In this document: piece after piece, positions 17,790-27,046 of the stretch
How positions within the stretch are numbered: position 1 is the stretch's first letter
How the letters are laid out: every line of letters starts with the position of its first letter
Origin: Cyclobacteriaceae bacterium
GTDB taxonomy: Bacteria > Bacteroidota > Bacteroidia > Cytophagales > Cyclobacteriaceae
NCBI GenBank assembly: GCA_016786585.1
Contig: JAEUUI010000006.1
Location: forward strand, 62,001 to 126,000
Direction: 5' to 3'
Length of the DNA: 64,000 nt
The notes under the pieces: generated by a model
Seen by the model: only the letters and a program-made list of their open reading frames with translations
Told to the model about the DNA's origin: nothing
The model's database searches: none
Translations under genes and position numbers: made by a program

Positions 17790-20447
17790 TCAGGATGCTT
17801 TATTTCTGGCAGCCTTGTTCTTCTCAATTGATTGAAGCATAAAGTTGCGCAGGAAGCCTTCTACAGGAAGCACGAGAAATGCAACAAAAACCTGCAGGAT
17901 GAAATCAACCACGGGGCCGCTGTTGAACGAAATGACCGAACCGGCAAAGGTTTGAATGAATTCGATCAGAATAATGATTGACAGTAGTGACAGGAGACGA
18001 CTCACCAAATTATAGCGGTGACTCAGCCTGAATGACAACAAAACAAGAGAGGCAAAAATTGCAAACTCAAGTGCGTAGAACCATACACGCTTCCAATACG
18101 GTGGAAGCACTTCAATGGCAACCGGCTCCATGTCACTTACCTTTCCGAAGAGATCTTTCGATTGAACCTTCAGCACATATTCGTTTGGCGGCAAGTACGG
18201 GAACACAAACTCGTAGTCTTTATTCGACCAGGCCGACCATTCCGTATGTAAGCCTTCCAGAAAATAACGATACTCTACCGCATTTGCACCCAGGTAATCG
18301 GGCTTAACAACATTTATTTTAAGCGAACTATTTTCCTGACTTACCTTGATACTGCTTCTCCGGAGGCTGGTTGCATCATTTTGAGAAATCGCTTTTAGGA
18401 ACAACGGATAAGCCGTTTCAATCGGTTTTGCTTTATCGCTGCTGAACCGAAGTAATTCATTGTTACCGGTAATGATCCATACATTGCTTGACTTCGCATC
18501 CGATGAAATGTAGCGAATATCAGTAAACAGGTTTAGTAGCTGGAGATTGGTTTTGCTTCCGCTGTTGCCGGCTATGTACCATTGATGTTCATCACGGAAC
18601 CAAAGATTTGAGTTATTGGCAAAGAATGCTTTAGGTGCCGCCAGCGTATCGGATTTCACGAGCGCTTTCTTACCCTTATCATAAAAATAGAAACCTCCGG
18701 ATGTAGCAATAATCACCTGACCATTCAGGCTAACGCCTACTGTTTTTTCGAAGCTTGGATTCAAAACATCCATGCTTTGCGCAGATCGTGTTAACCCATC
18801 ACCCGATTCCAGGCGGTAAATCTTGTCGAAGCTGCAGAACCAAATTGCGTCCGCGCCTTCTTCGAAAATGTAGTTTATTGGATCGTCAATATTTTGAATC
18901 AGGTTCTCATCGTTCCAGGTGTTTTTATTCAATGTAAGATGATGGAGTTTATCATCGTACGTGGATACATAAAGTGTTTTACTTCTGTCGGATGCTAATA
19001 AAAATCGCACCGGATCTTCCAGTATTGTTTTTGAAGTCAGTTGATTGATTTCAAAAGCTCCTTCCAGTCCGGATGCAATCAATTTACTTTGCCACAACAC
19101 AAGCTGGGCGATCTTGGCATTAATGCCCTTAACCTTCTTATAACTGTAATACCTTGAGCGAAGGATTTTTTTGGTTTGTTTCTCTTTTTTATACCGGACT
19201 TTCTTTTGTGATGCAGTTGACTTTTCTGTTGAGCTGGTTGATGTTGTTTCAGTTTTTTTACGCCTTAAAAATGAAAAGAGGCCTTTCTTTTCAGGCTTAT
19301 CAGTTTCCGTTTTAGCGGGCGCTTCTTTTTCTTTCCTGGACTTAACCGGAACATCAACATAAAAAGTTATTTCATCGTAAGAATCCTCCTTTTCGAGTTT
19401 ATACAAACCAAGGGAAGTCCCTACGTAAACATTACCCTGATAATTTGCGGCGCATAATAAGTTGCCTTGCAGGCCCGGATAATGCTTGAACGAACGGAAA
19501 GGAAGATCAGGTGCAATGCGGGTATACCCATACGTGTGCGCCACCCAAACATTGCGGTCCATATCGCTGCTGATTGCATAAATTTCGTTGTCAGGCAACC
19601 CGGTATCGTAGTTCACAATCTCGATCGTGTTCCCTGTAACCGGATCGACAAAAATTACCCCACCGCGCAGCGTTCCCAGCGCTATTAGATTCTTCGAAAC
19701 CCAGGTTGCGTTAATAATAACACTTGCGTTCGCATAGCCGGGATCTTTCAATTGCAACTCCCGAAGTCGCATTTTGTCGTTAAACAAATACAGCTTGTTC
19801 TGCGATGTTCCGAGCAAATAGGTATTCTCAAACCGGGATGAAAAAACTATCTGTGTGCTGTCGGGCAGTGCAAGCTTTGACTTCGACAATTGACTTCCAC
19901 TTTGCCTGAAAAGACCTTGCGTTTCCGTACTGATGTAAACGGATCCGAATAATTCGGTTAATCCTACAAACGGCCCGGTTACTGCGCTGGATGAAAATGT
20001 TGTGGTGCTGTCGGTCGCAGCGCTGTAGACAAAAAGATTTCGCTCGTTAAGAAAGTATACTTTATCCTTTACTGCTGTAATCTGAAAAATGTATTCTGAA
20101 CCAGGCTTATCATACAGCAACTGGAAACTCTCCAACCCGTTTTTATCCGGAGCTATTTTTCCAAAACCTTTTGGGCCCGCTACATAAACCTCACCATTAT
20201 CAGCCAGTTCAATAGAGTAAGCAGCTCCATTGGTGTGGATCAAATCCCAACTGCGGCCATCATATTGAAGAATGCCTGCCTGCGTTGCGAAATAAAAAAC
20301 TCCGCGCGCATCCTGCGCCATGTCGAAACATACGTTTTCCGCGAGGTCAGTATTTGGAGAAAAGTTTGAAAGAAAATAATTACCCTGTTGCGCAAAGCTG
20401 CTCACAACGATGAACAGCGAAAGCCATAGGATATTAACTTTTTTCAT
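17790..20447 (-). CDS. Reg_prop/triple-tyrosine-domain membrane protein lacking a kinase
   Basis: An 885-residue protein: signal peptide (ILWLSLFIVVSSFAQQ), a periplasmic beta-propeller with Reg_prop-type repeats (about 25-700), a Y_Y_Y domain (about 705-775, YRYFLEGLHTEWSAWSNKDY), then three hydrophobic helices (about 780-870) and a short basic tail. In hybrid two-component systems of Bacteroidota this ectodomain is normally fused to a kinase; here the kinase is missing and a PAS kinase gene follows. A Lys/Ser/Thr-rich insert (about 365-430, containing RRKKTETTSTSSTEKS) interrupts the propeller. Confidence 0.78.
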   Translation of the reverse strand: MKKVNILWLSLFIVVSSFAQQGNYFLSNFSPNTDLAENVCFDMAQDARGVFYFATQAGILQYDGRSWDLIHTNGAAYSIELADNGEVYVAGPKGFGKIAPDKNGLESFQLLYDKPGSEYIFQITAVKDKVYFLNERNLFVYSAATDSTTTFSSSAVTGPFVGLTELFGSVYISTETQGLFRQSGSQLSKSKLALPDSTQIVFSSRFENTYLLGTSQNKLYLFNDKMRLRELQLKDPGYANASVIINATWVSKNLIALGTLRGGVIFVDPVTGNTIEIVNYDTGLPDNEIYAISSDMDRNVWVAHTYGYTRIAPDLPFRSFKHYPGLQGNLLCAANYQGNVYVGTSLGLYKLEKEDSYDEITFYVDVPVKSRKEKEAPAKTETDKPEKKGLFSFLRRKKTETTSTSSTEKSTASQKKVRYKKEKQTKKILRSRYYSYKKVKGINAKIAQLVLWQSKLIASGLEGAFEINQLTSKTILEDPVRFLLASDRSKTLYVSTYDDKLHHLTLNKNTWNDENLIQNIDDPINYIFEEGADAIWFCSFDKIYRLESGDGLTRSAQSMDVLNPSFEKTVGVSLNGQVIIATSGGFYFYDKGKKALVKSDTLAAPKAFFANNSNLWFRDEHQWYIAGNSGSKTNLQLLNLFTDIRYISSDAKSSNVWIITGNNELLRFSSDKAKPIETAYPLFLKAISQNDATSLRRSSIKVSQENSSLKINVVKPDYLGANAVEYRYFLEGLHTEWSAWSNKDYEFVFPYLPPNEYVLKVQSKDLFGKVSDMEPVAIEVLPPYWKRVWFYALEFAIFASLVLLSFRLSHRYNLVSRLLSLLSIIILIEFIQTFAGSVISFNSGPVVDFILQVFVAFLVLPVEGFLRNFMLQSIEKNKAARNKAS

Positions 20448-20480
20448 AGAGGGAAGGTAAATTTAATAATTCCCGTCAGA

Positions 20481-22574
20481 TCAACTGATCTTGCTCCAGT
20501 TAACGACCGACTTTTTCGTTCGCTCAACCTGAGCGAGAATCACATTATTTTCAGGTTTTTTCAATTCCGGATCATCTTCAAGTAATCGGATAACAGTTTC
20601 ACGTGCCGCCTGAAGAATTTTTCCATCCTTCCCTAAATCGGCAATCATCAGATCAAGCGCTCCGCTTTGCTGCGTTCCCATCAGGTCGCCCGGCCCCCTT
20701 AACTTCAAATCTGTCTCCGAAATTTCGAACCCGTTGTTGGTTCGCACCATTGTATCAATTCGAATTTTAGAATCGGCCGACAGTTTAAAGCTTGTCATTA
20801 ATATACAGAACGACTGCTCAGCCCCGCGGCCAACGCGGCCGCGTAGTTGATGAAGTTGCGACAAGCCAAAACGTTCAGCATTTTCAATTACCATAACCGA
20901 TGCATTCGGCACATCCACACCAACTTCAATTACCGTGGTGGCAATCATAATGCTCGTTTCCTTTTTCAGGAACCGCTTCATCTCAAAATCTTTCGCATCG
21001 GGCTTCATTTGACCATGTACAATACTAATGGCCTCGTCGGGAAACGCCCGGCTGATGCTTTCATACCCATCCATCAAATGTTTCAGATCGAGTTTTTCTG
21101 ATTCTTCAATCAGCGGGTACACAATATAAACCTGGCGACCGGTGGCAATCTGTTCTTTTAAAAACTGATTGACTTGCAGCCGGTGCGAATCATACTTGTG
21201 AATTGTTTTGATTGGCTTTCGGCCTGCCGGCAACTGATCAATAACCGAAATGTCAAGGTCGCCATATAACGTCATCGCCAGTGTTCGTGGAATCGGTGTT
21301 GCCGTCATCACGAGCACGTGCGGATATAGCCCGGCATTTTTGTTCCAAAGTTTGGAGCGTTGTGCTACACCAAAGCGATGTTGCTCATCAATTATCGCGA
21401 GGCCTAAATTCTGAAACTTAACTTCTTCTTCCAGCAAAGCGTGCGTACCAATCAAAATTTTTAATACACCACTCTGCAATGCCTCATGAATCTGTTTGCG
21501 CTCGCTTTTTTTTGTTGACCCGGTTAGCAAGGCAATCGGAATTTTCATTAGCGATGCGTACTTGCTCAGGTTATTAAAATGTTGTTGCGCCAGAATTTCC
21601 GTTGGCGCCATCAACGCGCATTGCGCTCCGCCTCCAATGGAAATCAGCGCACACACAAAGGCAACAATAGTTTTTCCGCTGCCCACGTCACCTTGCAGCA
21701 ACCGATTCATTTGCTTGCCCGATTTCAGATCGGCATAGATCTCCTTGATAACTTTCTTTTGGGCATCGGTTAGTGGGAACGGAAGAAATTCCTGGTAAAA
21801 CTTCGTCAGTAATGTCGCATCATTAAACACCTGGCCTTTAAATGAATCCTGCCGGATCAGTTTCATTTTTAAAAGACGCAGCTGAATGTAGAACAACTCT
21901 TCAAACTTTAAGCGGTTCTGTGCAGCTGCCATCAACTCCACGCTTTGCGGAAAATGAATATTGATCAGTGCCTGCTGCTTACCGATCATCTTAAACTGAC
22001 TGATCATCTTTGCCGGAAGCGTTTCGCGTATTTTGTCTTTCGCGAGTACGAGCAACTCGCGCAACAGTTTCGAAATCGCTTTGCTGTCGATATAGCGTGC
22101 TTTTAACTTTTCAGTAAGCGGGTAAACAGGTTGCAGATAACCTGTCGGATTACCTTCCATCGTTACGGGATCGATTTCCGGATGAGCAATACTCAGCTTC
22201 TTTCCAAACCGGTTTGGTTTTCCAAAAACGATGTATTCAACGCCCGGCATTAACTTTTCCTGGGCCCATTTTATACCCTGAAACCAAACCAGCTCGATTT
22301 CCCCGGTCTTATCCTGAAATTGAGCAACGAGTCTTTTTTTCGCTCCGACTCCGATAAGTTCCCTTCGGGTGATAACTCCCTTTATCTGAACGTAGGGCAT
22401 CTCATCGCTGATCTCTTGGATGGTGTAAAACTTCGTGCGATCCTCGTATCGAAATGGATAGTATTGAATCAGGTCACCGAAGGTGAAGATGTTCAGCTCC
22501 TTGTTTAACAGGGATGATCGCTGTGGGCCAACCCCTTTCAGAAATTCAACGGGAGTATCGAAAAAGCCTGACAT
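20481..22574 (-). CDS. recG: ATP-dependent DNA helicase RecG
   Basis: A 697-residue helicase, normal for the family. An N-terminal wedge/OB domain (about 50-170, YVQIKGVITRRELIG) is followed by two RecA-like domains: Walker A GDVGSGKTIVAF near 295, DEQHRFGVAQR near 393, motif III TATPIPRTLAMTLYGD and motif VI QLRGRVGRGAEQSF. RecG reverses stalled replication forks and branch-migrates Holliday junctions. It appears to be the first gene of the long minus-strand run reaching to 9019, with 33 bases to the next gene. Confidence 0.96.
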   Translation of the reverse strand: MSGFFDTPVEFLKGVGPQRSSLLNKELNIFTFGDLIQYYPFRYEDRTKFYTIQEISDEMPYVQIKGVITRRELIGVGAKKRLVAQFQDKTGEIELVWFQGIKWAQEKLMPGVEYIVFGKPNRFGKKLSIAHPEIDPVTMEGNPTGYLQPVYPLTEKLKARYIDSKAISKLLRELLVLAKDKIRETLPAKMISQFKMIGKQQALINIHFPQSVELMAAAQNRLKFEELFYIQLRLLKMKLIRQDSFKGQVFNDATLLTKFYQEFLPFPLTDAQKKVIKEIYADLKSGKQMNRLLQGDVGSGKTIVAFVCALISIGGGAQCALMAPTEILAQQHFNNLSKYASLMKIPIALLTGSTKKSERKQIHEALQSGVLKILIGTHALLEEEVKFQNLGLAIIDEQHRFGVAQRSKLWNKNAGLYPHVLVMTATPIPRTLAMTLYGDLDISVIDQLPAGRKPIKTIHKYDSHRLQVNQFLKEQIATGRQVYIVYPLIEESEKLDLKHLMDGYESISRAFPDEAISIVHGQMKPDAKDFEMKRFLKKETSIMIATTVIEVGVDVPNASVMVIENAERFGLSQLHQLRGRVGRGAEQSFCILMTSFKLSADSKIRIDTMVRTNNGFEISETDLKLRGPGDLMGTQQSGALDLMIADLGKDGKILQAARETVIRLLEDDPELKKPENNVILAQVERTKKSVVNWSKIS

Positions 22575-22704
22575 CTAAAAGCTCAAAAAATGCGAATCCT
22601 TTAAAAATACTTACATTTTCACAACTCAACACTAAACCATTCGTAAACTTGCAAGTCAAAACGGCCCAAGGTTACCATTTTTTTGTTTAGACCATTAATT
22701 ACCG

Positions 22705-22968
22705 ATGAAAGTTCAGGCCACTATATTTAAAGGAATTGAATTTGTTAACCTGCAGGACTTGCCAGCCGATCAGCAAACGCTGCTGCAACATAACAACGAG
22801 ATTGAGCGAATTAAAATCCTGATTGATGGTAAAGTTACCAGTAACTGCATTCAATATAAGGACTATGGCTATTGGTATTCGATGGTCTACCTTAAATCCA
22901 TTGATGTCGTTGAAAGTCCTGTTAAGATACCGGTGCACCTAACGGAGATAGCAGTTACGAAAGTTTAA
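22705..22968 (+). CDS. Small hypothetical protein
   Basis: An 87-residue protein (MKVQATIFKGIEFVNLQDLP...) with good codon structure, alternating strand/helix pattern and no membrane segment or signal. A near-match to the Bacteroidota promoter element (TAAACTTG) lies about 50 bases upstream. A same-length frame exists on the opposite strand but has poorer composition. It ends convergently with the VOC gene with a four-base overlap. Family not recognised. Confidence 0.6.
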   Translation: MKVQATIFKGIEFVNLQDLPADQQTLLQHNNEIERIKILIDGKVTSNCIQYKDYGYWYSMVYLKSIDVVESPVKIPVHLTEIAVTKV

Positions 22969-23357
22969 TCCCAGATGCCGGCTTCCGGAACAATCTCCAG
23001 CACATTCCCTTCCGGATCTTCAAAATAAAAAGACTCAGTATTACTCTTCCAGGTAACGGTATCCGTTATCGTAATGCCTTTACGTGTAATCCACGCTTTC
23101 ACGGATTGATAGTCAACATTACTCACTTCAAACGCAAAATGTTGTTTGCCTCCCCCGTAGTGTGCAGGCGGACTTTTTTTCAATTTCGAATCGTCAGGAT
23201 TAAAGCATAATAGCACAGATGATCCGGCCCTGAAAAAAATATGCTTTCCTTCCACGTAACTGATCAGCGGAAGCTCAAGGATTTCATGATAAAATTCTCT
23301 TGCCCGTTCAAGATCTTTAATATACAGACACGTTTCCTTGATCTTAATGAAATTCAT
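22965..23357 (-). CDS. VOC (glyoxalase/bleomycin-resistance) family protein
   Basis: A 130-residue protein with one vicinal-oxygen-chelate domain: KETCLYIKDLERAREFYHEI at the start, HFAFEV in the middle and YFEDPEGNVLEIV at the end, which carry the typical metal-ligand positions His and Glu. The frame extends upstream, but I use the ATG at 23357 because it overlaps the stop of the nitronate monooxygenase gene as ATGA. Reaction unknown. Confidence 0.85.
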   Translation of the reverse strand: MNFIKIKETCLYIKDLERAREFYHEILELPLISYVEGKHIFFRAGSSVLLCFNPDDSKLKKSPPAHYGGGKQHFAFEVSNVDYQSVKAWITRKGITITDTVTWKSNTESFYFEDPEGNVLEIVPEAGIWD

Positions 23358-24310
23358 TGCCGGCAAAGTTTGCTTTTGGTGGTCAAATAATCCTGCCAAA
23401 GATTTTTCAGGATATCCGCTGCCGGAAGAATCTCTTTAATAGTTGCCGAAACTTGTCCGATTTCCAATTCCCCTTCATCCATATCTCCCTCGAACATTCC
23501 TTTTTTTGCGCGTGCCCGTCCGAGAAGTTTCATCATTTCTTCGTTGTTTGCTCCTCGTTGTTCAGCGGCAATCACATCGTGAAAGAATTTGTTTTTGATA
23601 AGCCGCACCGGTGTGAGTTGCTTCATGGTGAGTTGCGTATCGCCTTCGGTTGAGTTAATAATGCGTTGTTTAAAATTCTCGTGAGCCGAAGATTCCAAAC
23701 TGGCAGCAAAAGCACTCCCGACTTGAACACCTTCCGCGCCCAGCGCCTCTACAGCTGCTATGGCTCTGCCGCCAGCAATCCCTCCCGCTGCGATTAACGG
23801 AATAGAAATGGAATCACGAACCATTGGGATTAACACCAGCGTAGTTGTTTCTTCGCGCCCGTTGTGGCCACCGGCTTCAAAACCTTCTGCTACCACGGCA
23901 TCAACTCCGGCTTGCTCCGACTTCTTCGCGAATTTTACACTTGATACAACATGGACTACAGTAACTCCTTTTTCCTTAAGCTTACCGGTCCACAGTCCGG
24001 GGTTGCCGGCTGATGTAAAAACGATTTTTACACCCTCTTCTATAATGATGTCCATCAGTACCGACATCTCCGGGTATAGTAAAGGAACATTTACTCCGAA
24101 GGGGCGGCTGGTAGCTGCCTTACACTTTTTAATATGCTCCCGAAAAGTATCCGGGTACATCGATCCGGCCCCGATCAACCCGAGACCACCGGCATTACTT
24201 ACAGCCGAAGCAAGCCGCCAGCCACTGCACCAAACCATACCCGCCTGAATTACAGGCACATCTAATCCAAAGAGCTTTTTTACCCTGTTTTCGGAATTGT
24301 TCATGGGCAA
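23354..24310 (-). CDS. Nitronate monooxygenase (2-nitropropane dioxygenase family)
   Basis: A 318-residue FMN-dependent TIM-barrel enzyme. Seen are PVIQAGMVWCSGWRLASAVS near the start, GLIGAGSM, the flavin-site stretch VAEGFEAGGHNGREETT (catalytic His in AGGHNG, near 150) and IAAGGIAGGRAI with VQVGSAF. Nitronate monooxygenases oxidise toxic alkyl nitronates such as propionate-3-nitronate. It is coupled by ATGA to the downstream VOC gene, so the two may share a detoxification role. Two Met codons (24310, 24304) are possible starts. Confidence 0.88.
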   Translation of the reverse strand: MPMNNSENRVKKLFGLDVPVIQAGMVWCSGWRLASAVSNAGGLGLIGAGSMYPDTFREHIKKCKAATSRPFGVNVPLLYPEMSVLMDIIIEEGVKIVFTSAGNPGLWTGKLKEKGVTVVHVVSSVKFAKKSEQAGVDAVVAEGFEAGGHNGREETTTLVLIPMVRDSISIPLIAAGGIAGGRAIAAVEALGAEGVQVGSAFAASLESSAHENFKQRIINSTEGDTQLTMKQLTPVRLIKNKFFHDVIAAEQRGANNEEMMKLLGRARAKKGMFEGDMDEGELEIGQVSATIKEILPAADILKNLWQDYLTTKSKLCRQ

Positions 24311-24647
24311 AAAATAGAAAAAGCCCGTCAGAATAGTACGCTATGAATCTGAATATCTGCCAATTGTAGAGGATGCCGGGATGGCCTTTGGTTTTTATGG
24401 CTTTAGAAGTTGTCCACAAAGAAACGATTGATTTTACAGGCCTTAACTTACTGATTAATAGTACTTTAATGCTAAATATTGGCGTAATGTGGATAAGTGG
24501 TTCATTTTGTGGGATTCTTTTTTGCCGCTTTTTTGGTGGATTGCAAGTGCCTGAATTTTAGGCATTTTCGGTATCCACTGATCAAACCTTACAAACCGTT
24601 TATCGAAATTTCGGAACTACATTTGCTCTCCTCGGTTAATTAGTATT
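24311..24647. other. 337-base intergenic region with two DnaA-box-like sites
   Basis: No convincing gene. On the plus strand it has TTGTCCACA at 24410-24418 (one mismatch to the DnaA box TTATNCACA) and TGTGGATAA at 24488-24496 (exact complement of TTATCCACA), 70 bases apart, in AT-rich sequence. The right end holds the promoter of the thioredoxin gene. A 62-codon frame here has no family resemblance and I do not call it. Confidence 0.45.
24618..24625 (+). promoter_or_regulatory. Bacteroidota -7 element TACATTTG
   Basis: Exact match to TAnnTTTG, 22 bases before the ATG at 24648. No clear -33 TTG at the usual distance, so only moderately supported. Confidence 0.4.
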
Positions 24648-25124
24648 ATGTCGAGATTCTTAATCCTCCTTCTCATCATTTGCGCATTTGTTGCGAAAGC
24701 ACAGGAACGGGCTAAAATTGTAAAGCTGCCGGAGCTTCAGGAGATGATTGCTGCGAAAAGCGACCAGATTAAAGTGATCAATTTCTGGGCTACCTGGTGT
24801 GCCCCGTGTGTAAAGGAAATGCCTTTATTCGAAAAAATCGGCATGGAACGGCAGGATGTAAAAATCACGTTCGTGAGCATGGACCTTGATCTGGATCCCG
24901 ATCCTACAAAGGTTTACAAATTCGTTACCCGGAAAAAAATCCAGTCGCAAGTGGTTATTCTGGATGAGAAGAATCCCAATTTGTATATCGACCTGATCGA
25001 TAAGTCATGGTCGGGAGCGCTGCCGGCTACCATCGTGGTGAATACTAAAACCGGTCAAAGAAAATTTGTTGAAAAAGAGCTTCACGAAGGTGAACTTGAG
25101 AAACTGATTGCTGAAGTACAATAA
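24648..25124 (+). CDS. TlpA-like periplasmic thiol-disulfide protein
   Basis: A 158-residue thioredoxin-fold protein with signal peptide MSRFLILLLIICAFVAKAQE. The active site is INFWATWCAPCVKEMP (C51, C54) and the cis-Pro region reads GALPATIVVN. Such proteins reduce or exchange disulfides in the periplasm, for example in cytochrome c maturation. A redoxin gene follows on the same strand after 88 bases, and the two may act together. Confidence 0.9.
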   Translation: MSRFLILLLIICAFVAKAQERAKIVKLPELQEMIAAKSDQIKVINFWATWCAPCVKEMPLFEKIGMERQDVKITFVSMDLDLDPDPTKVYKFVTRKKIQSQVVILDEKNPNLYIDLIDKSWSGALPATIVVNTKTGQRKFVEKELHEGELEKLIAEVQ

Positions 25125-25212
25125 ATAAAATTCGCGGCTGGAGTGGATTGCGCTCAACGAGCCGCGAATCTTGAACCTGAAAAGTGAAACTTTGAATTTT
25201 AACCATAAGAAT

Positions 25213-25821
25213 ATGATCCGATCAATGTTAGTTGTTGCCGTCTGCATGTTTGTGCTGGTGGCTGCGAGTCCTGTGCGCGTGGGCTATGAAGTGGGCGATA
25301 CCGTTGCCGACTTCAAGCTGAAGAATACAAACGGTAAGATGGTTGCGTTAAGCGACTATAAGGATGCTAAAGGTGTACTCGTAATCTTCGACTGCAACAC
25401 CTGTCCGTATTCAAAAGCATACAACGACAGAATCATTGCCCTTAGCAAAAAGTATGGCGCAAAATTTCCGTTAGTGCTTGTTCAATCAAACGATCCAAGC
25501 ATTTCACCAGGAGATTCTTATGAAGAAATGGTGGATCACGCAGCATCTCATGGCTACGATTTCCCGTATTTGTTTGATGAAACTCAAAACGTGGCAAAAG
25601 CATTCGGTGCGACCAACACACCACATGCATTTGTGTTAAAGAAAGAAGGTACCGCGTTTAAGGTGATTTACATCGGTGCGATTGATGACAATGCAAGAGA
25701 CGCTTCGGCTGTTACAAAAAGATACGTTGAGGACGCTGTTGACGCGGCGTTAAATAACAAGGCCGCAACCACAACCAAGACCAAAGCGATCGGCTGCACT
25801 ATCAAGTGGAAGAACGCTTAG
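25213..25821 (+). CDS. Secreted redoxin (AhpC/TSA-like thioredoxin fold)
   Basis: A 202-residue protein. The frame opens earlier with TTG, but I place the start at the ATG at 25213, which yields a signal peptide (MIRSMLVVAVCMFVLVAASP). The domain begins VGDTVADFKLKNTNGK and the redox site is IFDCNTCPYSKAY (C61, C64), with cis-Pro in TNTPHAF. This CxxC redoxin type is common in Bacteroidota. Another Cys lies near the C-terminus (AIGCTIKW). A terminator follows. Confidence 0.88.
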   Translation: MIRSMLVVAVCMFVLVAASPVRVGYEVGDTVADFKLKNTNGKMVALSDYKDAKGVLVIFDCNTCPYSKAYNDRIIALSKKYGAKFPLVLVQSNDPSISPGDSYEEMVDHAASHGYDFPYLFDETQNVAKAFGATNTPHAFVLKKEGTAFKVIYIGAIDDNARDASAVTKRYVEDAVDAALNNKAATTTKTKAIGCTIKWKNA

Positions 25822-25843
25822 TCAGTTAAATTTCCAGAAATAA

Positions 25844-25869
25844 AAGCCCGGAACTTGCCGGGCTTTTTT
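25844..25869. terminator. Intrinsic terminator
   Basis: Perfect stem AAGCCCGG / CCGGGCTT (25844-25851, 25858-25865) with loop AACTTG and a following T-run, just after the redoxin stop. The A-run before it means it could also serve the convergent SMR gene. Confidence 0.85.
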
Positions 25870-25871
25870 AT

Positions 25872-26192
25872 TTAATGTGCCGACACCAGTTTCAATCCGA
25901 TGATTGATCCGATCAACAGGAAAATAAAAAAGACGCGCCAGAAATCAGACGCTTCGTTGAACAGGATAATGCCCATGATGGCCGTGCCAACAGCGCCAAT
26001 GCCCGTCCATACTGCATATGCTGTACCGATGGGTATTTTTTGAATAGCTTCATTCAAGAAATGAAAGCTTAAGAAGATGCAGATGAAAAATCCGACCGAC
26101 CATTTCCAGTTCGAAAAGTTGTTGCTGAATTTCAAACAGGTTGTAAAGCCTACCTCAAACAATCCTGCAATCACCAGGTAAATCCAAGACAT
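25872..26192 (-). CDS. sugE: SMR family exporter, SugE/Gdx branch
   Basis: A 106-residue, four-helix small multidrug resistance protein. I start at the ATG at 26192 (MSWIYLVIAGLFEVGFTTCL), which places the essential proton/substrate Glu at 13, as in the family; the frame extends eight codons upstream. The stretch IPIGTAYAVWTGIGAVGTA is typical of the SugE/Gdx branch, whose members export guanidinium or small quaternary ammonium ions as dual-topology dimers. I see no guanidine riboswitch upstream. Confidence 0.9.
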   Translation of the reverse strand: MSWIYLVIAGLFEVGFTTCLKFSNNFSNWKWSVGFFICIFLSFHFLNEAIQKIPIGTAYAVWTGIGAVGTAIMGIILFNEASDFWRVFFIFLLIGSIIGLKLVSAH

Positions 26193-26245
26193 ACGCTTTT
26201 GTTTTTTGCTGAACAAAGATATGGTGTTTCAATGATACCAGGTCG

Positions 26246-26986
26246 CTACTTGTAGGCAACGAGGTATGTCATTCCGGAAATAACTTCTTTCTTAACCAGT
26301 GAAAGTCCGTGCTTTTCAAACAAAGAGATAACACGCGAAACCGGAATACGCAGTTTAGGGTACCAGCTTACGGTTTGTTTCCATTTTGCGCCTTCGCGTT
26401 CGAACAGAATATCAAACACTTTTACGTATCCCGGAAGGTATTCCAGGTAGCAGGTGTGAATGCGATTCTCATCACTGTTAACAGGGATAAACCGCTTTTC
26501 ATTTGTGAGTTCGTTAACCAGTTCCCGGTAGGAAATAACAAGCTTGCCTCCGCGTTCGAGCTTCTGCGCGCTTAATGCAATCAGTTCTTCTACCTGATCC
26601 GGCCCGGAAAGATGCGTTAGCGTATCGCCCATGCAAACAATCAGTTCAGCTTTTGTGCGAACAGCATATAAGTATTCGAGCAGGTGTGCATCGATCGCGT
26701 CAATCTTCCGATGTTCCGTGCGCGCTTTCAGTTCATCCAGCAATTGCAGATTGAAATCTATTGCGCGAACAGAAAATCCGAGGTTTGCTAACGCGATTGA
26801 GTTGATTCCATGGCCGCAACCCAAATCAAACGCAAGGCCGGAAATACCCGGTGTAATTTCGTTTTCCAGGAAGAACTTCTCCTGCATCAGCTGTATTTCG
26901 GTAAAATCACCTACCGTCCACGAATAAAAATTGCCCAAATACCGGTCGTAATGATCTTTTACCGTCATCTCAAATCCTAAAACCAA
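26246..26986 (-). CDS. Class I SAM-dependent methyltransferase
   Basis: A 246-residue protein with the Rossmann methyltransferase signature: motif I GLAFDLGCGHGINSIALA near 55-70, motif II acidic residue in VRAIDFN, and ELIVCMGDTLTHL as motif IV. Starts at 26986 or 26968 (MTVKDHYDRYL) are both possible. Substrate unknown. It precedes the SMR gene by 53 bases on the same strand. Confidence 0.85.
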   Translation of the reverse strand: MVLGFEMTVKDHYDRYLGNFYSWTVGDFTEIQLMQEKFFLENEITPGISGLAFDLGCGHGINSIALANLGFSVRAIDFNLQLLDELKARTEHRKIDAIDAHLLEYLYAVRTKAELIVCMGDTLTHLSGPDQVEELIALSAQKLERGGKLVISYRELVNELTNEKRFIPVNSDENRIHTCYLEYLPGYVKVFDILFEREGAKWKQTVSWYPKLRIPVSRVISLFEKHGLSLVKKEVISGMTYLVAYK

Positions 26987-27046
26987 ATTGTTTACGTTAT
27001 TCGGGTAAACATGGTTATTTAATTCATCACGATAACTTCAAAAAGC

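Noticed and set aside
22699-22938. 79-codon minus-strand frame
   Set aside because: Nearly the reverse complement of the 87-residue plus-strand gene; the plus-strand version has better start context and composition.
24195-24419. 74-codon minus-strand frame upstream of nitronate monooxygenase
   Set aside because: Overlaps the start of the monooxygenase gene in another frame; Trp/Cys-rich without homology-like structure.
24373-24561. 62-codon plus-strand frame in the nitronate monooxygenase-TlpA gap
   Set aside because: Poor composition, overlaps DnaA-like boxes, no promoter fit or family resemblance; left as non-coding.
26193-26245. Guanidine riboswitch before the SugE-like gene
   Set aside because: The gap is only 53 bases with no conserved ACGR-type or hairpin structure visible.
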